Source: an uncultured Lachnospiraceae bacterium | GTDB taxonomy: Bacteria > Bacillota_A > Clostridia > Lachnospirales > Lachnospiraceae | Direction: 5' to 3' | DNA: 5,432 nucleotides | Assembly: GCA_947564305.1 (NCBI GenBank) | Contig: CANOBT010000290.1 | Coordinates: 1 to 5,432 of the forward strand | Part shown: in pieces, positions 1-5,432 of the stretch | Position numbering within the stretch: the stretch's first letter is position 1 | Layout of the letters: every line of letters starts with the position of its first letter | The notes under the pieces: model-generated | The model's input: the letters and a program-made list of their open reading frames with translations, nothing else | What the model was told of the DNA's origin: nothing | Database searches by the model: none | Made by a program: the position numbers and the translations under genes

Positions 1-2168
1 ATCTGTTGCTTATTATAGATAACGTAGAAAATGCTGATGATGAGCACCTGCTTGGACTCTGCGGATACCTTAACTGCCGTTTTCTGATTACGAGCCGCTG
101 CGAGGGATTCCCGTCTTTTACCAAAATACCTGTCCCGGCGCTCTCTGAGAACGATTGCATGGCTTTATTCTATTCCTATTACTTTGGCCAAAAAGACGAT
201 ATCATGCTCAAGAAGATTATACAGCTTGCAGACCGCCATACCGTTACCATCGAGCTTCTTGCGAAAATTGCAGATTCAGAGGAAGTTCTATTATATGAGT
301 TCTACGATTCTCTGGTTCAATGCGGCTTCCACATCAGTGCCGAAGAGGTGACTGCCACTCATGAAAAGATGCATTCCGAAGGCCGGATAATCGAACAGTT
401 GAAAAAACTCTTTGCCGTGTACGGCTGCAGCCCTGAAGCACAGCATTTACTGATTCAGATTTCGACCATCCCCAATATCCAGTTCGGATTTGAAAAAGCG
501 AAAAAGTGGTTTGACTTAAAAAACCGTACCCCGCTGAATCAGTTAGCCAAAAAAGGCTGGATAAAAAAAGAACCGCTTTATGACAATGGCCGGCAGCATT
601 ATCTCTATTACATGCACTCTGTTATAGCATCCGCAATCCGCGCCCAATTTACAGAGCAGCTTTATCAGGCATGTCAGAGCTTCATTTATGAAATTACATT
701 GGAAATGAAGGAAATCCGCTCCCAGAATGACGCGGCTAAAAAGGAATTGATTCAGTTCAGTTGGTCACTGAATGATATTTTCCAGGGGCAGTTCCATTCA
801 GAAAACGACTGCGACTTTCTGTGGGCTTTGGCTGAAATCTATCGGGATATTGGTTATTATAAACGTGCCGTTCCCCTGCTGGATCTGCTTTTTAAGCTTT
901 ATACAGAGTTGTACGGAGATGACTGTATCCAGCTTGGTTCCGTCTTCAACAGCAAAGGGATGATTGCATATAACCTGTCCCATTTTGATGCAGCACTGGA
1001 TTTTTATCAAAAAAGCCGTGATATTATAGATGAACATATTACCCCTGAAGCAGTTTCTTCCTTGGCAAAAATAGAACTTGCAAAACTGGACCTGAATATT
1101 GGAAAAACATATTTAAAGACCGATTATCACAAGGCAGGTACGTTCTTTGACCGTGCCTATGACGTGCTGCTTTTGGAAGAAGGCAGGGAAAGCCAGCTTA
1201 CACAAAACGCCCTTGCACATAAGGCAATGTTTTTAGAGGATACCGGCCACTTGCTGGAAGCAGAAAATATATATGAAGAAATATATAATCAAAACAAAGA
1301 AGATACGGATGATTATGACACACTGTTGCTGCGCGCCTCCGTTGCTCATCATATCGGGAATATATACTCGGACTATGCCCCTGATAAAGCAATGCCTTTC
1401 CTGATGGAAGCGAAAGATATTTTATGGAATATCCTTTCCCCTACCCACCCGGATACCCTGGATGTCCTGAATTCTATCTGTTCTCTTGAACTTACGACAA
1501 AGGACAATTACCCGGAAGTCCTGTCTGACCTTCAGCATCTGCTGGAATTATTCATAAAGGCATACGGACCAGATGACCCGCAGGTAGGAACCATCCACAA
1601 CAATATCGGACTCTGCTTTTATTACATGGGACAGCCTGCAGAGGCTGTCAGGAATTACAGAAAAGCCATACAGATCAACATATCTGTTTATGGCGAAGAC
1701 CATCCCTCAACAGCATATATTTATAATAACATCGGCGCGGCATATTCAGAAACAGAACATCCTGAAAAGGCTATTCCGGAACATGAGCATGCCTTAAAAA
1801 TCTATAAAACGGCATATCCTGACAAACTCAATCTGGATTTTGCCCTTACTCACGCAGATCTTGCAGGCGCTTATTTATTGGAGGGAAACGGAGACAAGAC
1901 AATGGAACATCTAAATGAAGCATTTGACATATATCAGAAAATGCTTCCGGAAAATGCGCACCAGCTCATTTATCCATACTGTACCCTCGCCAATCTCATG
2001 ACCACACTGGGGAACTACGAGACTGCCATTACCAGCTATTCTCACACCATCTGGCTCCTGCTTGAAAATGGTTATACGGAGGATTCCCCTGCGGTTCAGG
2101 AATTTGCTGTCAAAATAAATGATTTACAGCAAATACAAAACAGCGAGGAACCCGATAGCAGTTTATAA
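1..2168 (+). CDS. STAND-class NB-ARC/TPR protein, 5'-truncated by the window edge
   Basis: This is the C-terminal part (about 720 residues) of a larger protein. The reading frame is open to the left edge and its first visible residues, LLLIIDN, are a Walker B strand, so the TTG at 6 is not the real start. Numbering from that TTG, next come a sensor/RNBS-B-like strand (CRFLITSR, 24-31), an ARC segment (PALS near 44-47), a GLPL-equivalent region around RHTVTIELLAK (77-87), a winged-helix-like part with GWIKK (184-188), and MHSVIASAIR (203-212), which sits where NB-ARC proteins carry MHD. From about 272 to 700 there are some ten TPR-like helical pairs, the clearest being those containing NNIGLCFYYMGQPAEAV and NNIGAAYSETEHPEKAI, with spacing near 42 residues as in kinesin-light-chain-type TPRs. 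Such proteins are ATP-dependent switches whose repeats sense a ligand and whose N-terminal domain acts. The P-loop and effector are not visible, so the output (signalling, transcription or phage defence) cannot be told. It ends in TAA and converges on the next operon. Confidence 0.85.
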   Translation, partial: LLLIIDNVENADDEHLLGLCGYLNCRFLITSRCEGFPSFTKIPVPALSENDCMALFYSYYFGQKDDIMLKKIIQLADRHTVTIELLAKIADSEEVLLYEFYDSLVQCGFHISAEEVTATHEKMHSEGRIIEQLKKLFAVYGCSPEAQHLLIQISTIPNIQFGFEKAKKWFDLKNRTPLNQLAKKGWIKKEPLYDNGRQHYLYYMHSVIASAIRAQFTEQLYQACQSFIYEITLEMKEIRSQNDAAKKELIQFSWSLNDIFQGQFHSENDCDFLWALAEIYRDIGYYKRAVPLLDLLFKLYTELYGDDCIQLGSVFNSKGMIAYNLSHFDAALDFYQKSRDIIDEHITPEAVSSLAKIELAKLDLNIGKTYLKTDYHKAGTFFDRAYDVLLLEEGRESQLTQNALAHKAMFLEDTGHLLEAENIYEEIYNQNKEDTDDYDTLLLRASVAHHIGNIYSDYAPDKAMPFLMEAKDILWNILSPTHPDTLDVLNSICSLELTTKDNYPEVLSDLQHLLELFIKAYGPDDPQVGTIHNNIGLCFYYMGQPAEAVRNYRKAIQINISVYGEDHPSTAYIYNNIGAAYSETEHPEKAIPEHEHALKIYKTAYPDKLNLDFALTHADLAGAYLLEGNGDKTMEHLNEAFDIYQKMLPENAHQLIYPYCTLANLMTTLGNYETAITSYSHTIWLLLENGYTEDSPAVQEFAVKINDLQQIQNSEEPDSSL

Positions 2169-2295
2169 GTTTTTATTATTTCTTATACCAAAACGGCGGC
2201 TTTTATTTTTATAAATTCAAGCTGCCTAATACCTGTACAGCACACAAGGGCGGCATATTCATTGATAACTGATATTTTCACTCCCCACTACAAGC
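2169..2295. other. Convergent intergenic region, AT-rich, no clear terminator
   Basis: This 127-bp stretch separates two genes that converge. It has T-runs just after the + strand stop (around 2170-2180 and 2201-2210) but I could not find a GC-rich stem placed directly before either. One modest hairpin is possible at 2221-2254: GCTGCCT pairs with GGGCGGC using two G-U pairs, with an inner CTGTACAG palindrome. It has no T-run on either strand. Transcription from both sides presumably ends here, but the signal is not of the textbook form. Confidence 0.35.
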
Positions 2296-2556
2296 TTAAA
2301 TCCCTAATATGTTGTGCACAACCGTAAATATTTCAGCTTCCATTTGCTCACATTTTGTATAGTCGATAATATTACTTTTTTCCCATTCTGCAAAGGCTTC
2401 CAGTTTTCCTAATATCAAATCGGGAACGATAACTTTGTTACAACTTGGACATTTATAAGCAGGAACATTCATAGCCTTTTTCGTTATACCGTTGTTTTCA
2501 TAATCAAAGGTTATAAAGAAATCAGACATACGCATTTTACAAGATTTGCATTTCAT
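2296..2556 (-). CDS. YgiT-type zinc-finger protein (MqsA N-terminal-like), 86 aa
   Basis: This is a small protein with two CxxC pairs, C3/C6 (CKSC) and C36/C39 (CPSC), separated by about 30 residues, followed by a VIVPDLILGKLEAFAEWE stretch. This arrangement matches the YgiT-type zinc-finger domain, best known as the N-terminal, zinc-binding half of MqsA-like antitoxins. There is no helix-turn-helix half after it and no MqsR- or DUF4258-like toxin next to it. The ATG at 2556 is preferred over an upstream in-frame start at 2589, because AGAGG lies 8 nt before it and the CKSC motif follows at once, as in the family. It begins 4 nt after the permease stop, with its ribosome binding site inside the permease gene, so it is the last gene of the transporter operon. 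Its role there is unknown; a metal-dependent accessory or regulatory protein is possible. Family call fairly sure, function not. Confidence 0.75.
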   Translation of the reverse strand: MKCKSCKMRMSDFFITFDYENNGITKKAMNVPAYKCPSCNKVIVPDLILGKLEAFAEWEKSNIIDYTKCEQMEAEIFTVVHNILGI

Positions 2557-2560
2557 ATAA

Positions 2561-3211
2561 TCAACCTCTTTTCCTGTTACGATAAGCAATAATGGAAATC
2601 TTATATGAAAGAAATTGGATAATACAGCTTACTACTATACCAACCACAATCAAAATACTTCTATGAGTTTGTATAAACTCAATAATGCCGGATAACGCTG
2701 GAACGAAAGCTGGTATCGCCACCAAAGCCATCACTGCAACAAACGGAACCATAGACCAAACCTTTGCTTTTGTATAGCCCATTTTGAAATATATAGGCAT
2801 TTGTATTCCCGTAATAGTAGAGAAAACTAAAAATGACGCACTAAATCCAAGCACAATTTCAGATAACTCTATTGTTCTGTCTTGAAAAGTTGCAAAGCCA
2901 AAATGCAAAATAATCACTGCGAGGAAGGATATGAAATAGTTTAGAAAGGAAAAAACATATCGTCCCAGCACTATGTCTTTCAAACTAACGGAAACCGAAC
3001 CATATAGGCGGTCAAGGTTGTTCTTTTCTTGTATGGCAAAAATGTTAGATGACATAAGAGCCACAAACCATGCACCAGTAATACACAATATTGTAACAGA
3101 TGACCCCATGAGGCCAAACATCATCACGACTAGCGCCAATGATAAATACATGACAAGTTGTGATTTCATTGTAAATAAATCCAGTTTTGTAATCCTCAAA
3201 AAACCTGTCAT
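2561..3211 (-). CDS. ABC-2 type transporter permease, 216 aa
   Basis: This is a short hydrophobic integral membrane protein with about six predicted spans, near residues 18-36, 38-56, 85-108, 116-142, 150-175 and 184-208. It ends with a basic tail (YRNRKRG) that would stay in the cytoplasm. Size and layout fit the small ABC-2 permeases (ABC2_membrane_5-like) found next to YtrB-type ATPases. No substrate-binding residues can be read from it. It would form the membrane part of an exporter with the ATPase encoded just upstream, probably as a homodimer since only one permease gene is present. The start ATG overlaps the ATPase stop in an ATGA arrangement, and a GGGGG element about 9 nt upstream may serve as ribosome binding site, so the two genes are translationally coupled. 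The substrate is unknown; relatives often act on antimicrobial peptides or in cell-envelope stress. Confidence 0.85.
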   Translation of the reverse strand: MTGFLRITKLDLFTMKSQLVMYLSLALVVMMFGLMGSSVTILCITGAWFVALMSSNIFAIQEKNNLDRLYGSVSVSLKDIVLGRYVFSFLNYFISFLAVIILHFGFATFQDRTIELSEIVLGFSASFLVFSTITGIQMPIYFKMGYTKAKVWSMVPFVAVMALVAIPAFVPALSGIIEFIQTHRSILIVVGIVVSCIIQFLSYKISIIAYRNRKRG

Positions 3212-4068
3212 TTTCTCGCACCCCCTTTACTAATGCTGATAACAATATCGTCAATCGTTGCGGTATCAAGGACGCAATTCTTATATCCTGCCGCTTCTTT
3301 TGCGCTGATAAGCCCCTCAAAGCCTATATCGGTTTTACGCAAACCGATGATGCTTTTTTCAAGTTCGGCTGTTAAATCTCGCGGTCTGCCCTTAATAAAC
3401 CGGTAACTGCTCAATAAATCCTCCATGCTGCCAGTAAAAATCAATTTCCCACTATTCACAAGTGTAATGTAGTCGGCAACGCGTTCTAAATCTGTTGTGA
3501 TGTGAGTGGAAAACAAGATGCTTCTTTCGCCATCCTTTATATATTCTTGCAGGATTTCTAAAAACTCACTTCTGGTCACAGGGTCGAGGCCACTTGTCGG
3601 CTCGTCAAGTATCAGTAATTTTGCATTATGCGAGAAAGCGCAAGCAAGCATTAGCTTCATTTGCATACCTCTTGAAAACTCTCCCAGCTTTTTACTTTGC
3701 GGCAATTCAAAACGATTTACCATTTCGTTGAAAACATCATGTTTCCAACCTTCATAAAAAATAGATACTGCTTTTTCTGTGTCCTTTACCGTCCAGCTAT
3801 CCACATAAAACATGCTATCAAACACAACACCAATATCCTGCTTGATGGCGTTTTCGCTTTTTACATTATCATTTCCGAAAACCAAAATCTCTCCAGCGTC
3901 CTTTTCCAGCATATTGAGAATAAGCTGTATCGTTGTTGTCTTTCCTGCTCCATTCGGGCCGACAAGCCCCATGATATACCCTTTGGGCAAGGAAAGGCTG
4001 ATATTATCAAGCTTGAATCCAGAAAAGCTCTTGCTTACACCCATTAACTCCAAATAATTATCAATCAT
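3208..4068 (-). CDS. ABC transporter ATP-binding protein, YtrB-like, 286 aa
   Basis: This is the cytoplasmic ATPase of an ABC-2 type exporter. Walker A is GPNGAGKT at 37-44, Walker B LLILDEP at 151-157 with the catalytic glutamate E156, the D-loop is SGLD at 159-162, and the H-loop histidine is H189 (STHI). The signature motif is FSRGMQMK (131-138) rather than LSGGQ, and the Q-loop position reads VVFDS (81-85), with D84 where many relatives have Q. Variants of this kind are familiar in the YtrB/drug-export branch, so they do not imply an inactive enzyme. The C-terminal 85 residues form an extension after the core, as in exporters of this class. The ATG has GGAGG 6 nt upstream (4075-4079) and overlaps the gntR-type gene by 8 nt. 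Together with the following permease it makes a complete minimal transporter. Confidence 0.93.
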   Translation of the reverse strand: MIDNYLELMGVSKSFSGFKLDNISLSLPKGYIMGLVGPNGAGKTTTIQLILNMLEKDAGEILVFGNDNVKSENAIKQDIGVVFDSMFYVDSWTVKDTEKAVSIFYEGWKHDVFNEMVNRFELPQSKKLGEFSRGMQMKLMLACAFSHNAKLLILDEPTSGLDPVTRSEFLEILQEYIKDGERSILFSTHITTDLERVADYITLVNSGKLIFTGSMEDLLSSYRFIKGRPRDLTAELEKSIIGLRKTDIGFEGLISAKEAAGYKNCVLDTATIDDIVISISKGGARK

Positions 4069-4441
4069 TTTCTACCTCCAACAAAAGCCGCAACAGGCTG
4101 ATAATTTCATCATTAGTCATTGCAGCTCGCCCTGCTGATTGTATCGCTCTCGTGAGGTTTAGCTCCACATCACGGATAAGCTGTTCGCGTATTAAATCTG
4201 AGCCGCTTGACATAACAAAAAAACCTTTACCCTGTCGGCTTGTTATAAATCCTTCTTGTTCCAATTCGTTATATGCCCTTGTAGTCGTCAGCACACTTAT
4301 TTTCAAATCTTTTGCCAACTGCCGAAGTGAGGGTAACATTTCATCTTCGATCAACTCGCCGGACAATATCTGCTCCTTTACCTGATCTTTAATTTGCGCA
4401 TAAATCGGCAAGTCAGAACTGTTTGATATCACGATGTGCAA
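4061..4441 (-). CDS. GntR-family transcriptional regulator, YtrA subfamily, 126 aa
   Basis: This is a short repressor-type DNA-binding protein. Residues about 12-75 are a GntR winged helix-turn-helix: PIYAQIKDQVKEQILSGEL, then LPSLRQLAKDLKISVLTTTRAYNELEQEGFI, and the wing RQGKGFFV. Only about 50 residues follow, mostly helical, which is the small dimerisation region of the YtrA subfamily and rules out the larger FadR or HutC ligand domains. Genes of this subfamily usually sit at the head of an ABC transporter operon and repress it, as here. The start is TTG at 4441: AAAGGG lies 8 nt upstream, in-frame stops occur just before it, and the N-terminus MHIVISNSSDLPIY fits the family. The GTG at 4432 has no good ribosome binding site. 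It probably binds the inverted repeat at 4458-4489 and represses its own operon. Confidence 0.92.
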   Translation of the reverse strand: MHIVISNSSDLPIYAQIKDQVKEQILSGELIEDEMLPSLRQLAKDLKISVLTTTRAYNELEQEGFITSRQGKGFFVMSSGSDLIREQLIRDVELNLTRAIQSAGRAAMTNDEIISLLRLLLEVEND

Positions 4442-4449
4442 TTCATCAT

Positions 4450-4455
4450 CCCTTT
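4450..4455 (-). promoter_or_regulatory. Ribosome binding site that decides the TTG start
   Basis: AAAGGG on the minus strand lies 8 nt before the TTG at 4441-4439. No ATG is available in this frame near the conserved N-terminus, so this site supports the rare start codon for the GntR-type regulator. Confidence 0.65.
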
Positions 4456-4457
4456 AC

Positions 4458-4489
4458 TATACTGTACTTTATATAACAAGTACAGTATA
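4458..4489. promoter_or_regulatory. Probable operator of the GntR/YtrA-type regulator (12-bp perfect inverted repeat)
   Basis: The arms TATACTGTACTT (4458-4469) and AAGTACAGTATA (4478-4489) are exact reverse complements, separated by an 8-bp AT-rich spacer. The upstream arm contains the whole -10 hexamer and the spacer covers the expected transcription start, so a bound dimer would block RNA polymerase. It sits directly before a YtrA-family regulator gene, and regulators of this type commonly bind long AT-rich dyads at their own promoter. Binding by this protein is inferred, not shown. Confidence 0.8.
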
Positions 4490-4512
4490 ATCAGAAATAG
4501 CAGTTTTGTCAA
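4484..4512 (-). promoter_or_regulatory. Sigma-A-type promoter of the regulator-transporter operon
   Basis: On the minus strand a perfect -35 TTGACA (4512-4507) is followed by exactly 17 bp and then TATACT (4489-4484), one base from the TATAAT consensus. Transcription should begin near 4477, giving a leader of about 36 nt before the TTG start. A promoter this close to consensus would be strong if unrepressed, which fits control by the overlapping operator. Confidence 0.88.
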
Positions 4513-4574
4513 GGGGATGTCTGAAAGTTCATGGTTGGCGAATAAGCAATTAGAAGTTATAATAGTCCCTTTTC

Positions 4575-4628
4575 GCACAAAAGCAAACAGAGCGAAAAGC
4601 CCATTTGAAAATAGGTTTCCCACTCTGT
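4575..4628 (-). terminator. Terminator-like hairpin after the membrane-anchored protein gene
   Basis: On the minus strand, beginning 27 nt after the stop at 4655, the arm at 4628-4617 (ACAGAGTGGGAA) can pair with the arm at 4598-4587 (TTTTCGCTCTGT). This gives a 12-bp stem with three G-U pairs and an 18-nt loop. It is followed by the T-rich TTTGCTTTTGTG. The stem is moderately stable and the T-run is interrupted, so this is a plausible but not strong intrinsic terminator that would separate this gene from the regulator operon downstream. Confidence 0.45.
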
Positions 4629-4654
4629 CTGTAATAAACGCCTCTTCATACGAA

Positions 4655-5332
4655 TTATTGGATCAACGAGGAAATAACAGCTACAAACTCATCTTGTGTC
4701 AAGCCTTCCACTATGAATCGGAAACCGACATTATGAAGCAGGAACTCAGCAAAATAATATTCGTTATTCGTATCCTGTCCGATTGCCACCTCGACATTGT
4801 TGATTATGGATTTTTCGTCATATTCATCCAGAAAAACACAGTCACTCGTGGGCAGAGAGCCCTTTTGAATTTCAATATTTATTCCTTTTGAGAACGTTTC
4901 GTTGGAATAATTCAATATATTAAAGTCAAAATAAATCTCTCCTGTACCGCCGTTCCGTTTGTAAACACCAAATTCTTCGTCCTCCCATTCCTTAAGGTCA
5001 TCGGGAACGGTCGGAAAAATATTGATTCCATAATACTTGTTTATTTCCGCCTTGCTCATAACCACAAAATCATCCTCATGAACATCAAATTTGATTTCGT
5101 CGGACGGGCTCCAGTCGATCTGATGAACAATGATTTTGTTGTTGGCGGCCATATTGCCAGGGGATTCGCCCTTGCTTTCAACAGAGGTCTCTTTTACACC
5201 CAGATTTAATGCGCCTGCTTCGGTCTGTTCAGGCAGTGCGGTCAACATTCCGCTACGCCAAACCCCGAATCCCGTCAGCGCAACCAGGCAGGCACAACAA
5301 GTAGATGCTGCCATTCGGATAATCGTCTTCAA
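4655..5332 (-). CDS. Membrane-anchored protein with DUF4367-like C-terminus, function unknown
   Basis: From the TTG at 5332 this is a 225-residue protein. Its N-terminus is basic (MKTIIR) and runs into a hydrophobic stretch of about 19 residues (about 7-25, including a TCCAC cysteine cluster), which is a signal anchor or signal peptide. I see no convincing lipobox. The remaining 195 residues are acidic and polar and would lie outside the membrane. The last 40 or so, with YYFAEFLLHNVGFRFIVEG followed by LTQDEFVAVISSLI, resemble the end of DUF4367-type domains, where a strand pair precedes a short helix. I prefer the TTG because AGGAG lies 7 nt upstream (5344-5340). A GTG at 5347 would add five residues (230 aa) and overlap the upstream stop by one base, but its ribosome binding site is poor. 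The gene probably shares an operon with the partial gene upstream. Function not assigned. Confidence 0.75.
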   Translation of the reverse strand: MKTIIRMAASTCCACLVALTGFGVWRSGMLTALPEQTEAGALNLGVKETSVESKGESPGNMAANNKIIVHQIDWSPSDEIKFDVHEDDFVVMSKAEINKYYGINIFPTVPDDLKEWEDEEFGVYKRNGGTGEIYFDFNILNYSNETFSKGINIEIQKGSLPTSDCVFLDEYDEKSIINNVEVAIGQDTNNEYYFAEFLLHNVGFRFIVEGLTQDEFVAVISSLIQ

Positions 5333-5346
5333 CCCCCTTCTCCTCA

Positions 5347-5432
5347 CTATTCGCTCACCACCAGATCTGCCAAATAATCCTCCTGTACCGCAGCTTTCCT
5401 GGCATGTACCCTTTTCAATGCTTCTGTTTCCT
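5347..5432 (-). CDS. C-terminal end of an upstream gene, unidentified (27 codons visible)
   Basis: Reading leftward from the window edge, an open frame encodes ETEALKRVHARKAAVQED and then YLADLVVSE, before a TAG at 5349-5347. The charged, helix-like composition looks like real protein. The competing frame here, which is also open, gives a glycine-, arginine- and cysteine-rich string that looks non-coding. The stop lies 14 nt before the preferred TTG start of the next gene and touches its alternative GTG start, so the two are probably co-transcribed and coupled. In other clostridia, DUF4367-type proteins often follow a sigma-factor or similar regulatory gene, but these 27 residues are too few to identify a family. 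Confidence 0.55.
   Translation of the reverse strand, partial: ETEALKRVHARKAAVQEDYLADLVVSE

Noticed and set aside
798..1392. Minus-strand open frames of 64 and 79 residues inside the TPR gene
   Set aside because: They are antisense shadows of the TPR repeats with no supporting signals.
2191..2210. GGCGGC followed by TTTTATTTTT as an intrinsic terminator for the + strand gene
   Set aside because: No matching GCCGCC-type arm lies upstream, so no stable stem forms directly before the T-run.
3045..3320. A 91-residue minus-strand open frame over the ATPase/permease junction
   Set aside because: It is an out-of-frame reading of two well-supported genes, with no ribosome binding site or domain.
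3506..4057. Several + strand open frames of 81-116 residues
   Set aside because: They are antisense to the ATPase gene, whose motifs are all intact, and their sequences resemble no known family.
4569..4599. An 8-bp inverted repeat (CTTTTCGC / GCGAAAAG)
   Set aside because: It competes with the longer stem at 4587-4628, has a 15-nt loop and no T-run on either side, so I treat it as a by-product of the T- and A-rich sequence.
4429..4623. A 64-residue minus-strand open frame with a hydrophobic look
   Set aside because: It runs through the promoter and operator of the regulator operon and overlaps the regulator start in another frame; the hydrophobic appearance comes from AT-rich intergenic DNA.
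4436..4891. A 151-residue open frame on the + strand
   Set aside because: It lies antisense to the promoter, operator and the membrane-anchored protein gene, has no recognisable domain, and would have to be translated through the operator dyad.

Overview
The window looks like chromosomal DNA of a low-to-moderate GC Gram-positive bacterium, probably a gut-type clostridium of the Lachnospiraceae or Oscillospiraceae kind. This is inferred from gene content (a YtrA-type GntR regulator with an ABC transporter, a YgiT-type zinc-finger protein, an NB-ARC/TPR protein), strong AGGAG-type ribosome binding sites, use of TTG starts and a consensus sigma-A-type promoter. No marker gene fixes the taxon.

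Left part (1-2168, + strand): the 3' portion of a large STAND-class protein. The visible part begins at the Walker B motif of an NB-ARC-type ATPase, runs through the ARC/winged-helix region to an MHD-like motif, and ends in about ten tetratricopeptide repeats. The P-loop and any N-terminal effector domain lie outside the window. Positions 2169-2295 are a short convergent intergenic stretch.

Middle part (2296-4512, - strand): a compact four-gene operon reading leftward. A strong promoter (TTGACA, 17 bp, TATACT) overlaps a perfect 12-bp inverted repeat that is probably the operator of the first gene product. The order is GntR/YtrA-family repressor (TTG start), ABC ATPase, ABC-2 type permease, and a small YgiT-type zinc-finger protein. 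All junctions are overlapping (8 nt and 4 nt) or 4 nt apart, so translation is probably coupled. The likely logic is a self-repressed exporter or envelope-stress transporter that is released when a ligand, often a cell-envelope-active compound in this family, disables the repressor.

Right part (4513-5432, - strand): a terminator-like hairpin, a membrane-anchored protein of unknown function with a DUF4367-like C-terminal end, and the last 27 codons of an upstream gene that abuts it. The operon in the middle has its own promoter and is probably independent of this pair.

I found no CRISPR array, tRNA, rRNA, insertion sequence or attachment site. The most interesting items are the truncated STAND/TPR protein, which is a candidate defence or signalling NTPase, and the unpaired YgiT-type protein built into a transporter operon.
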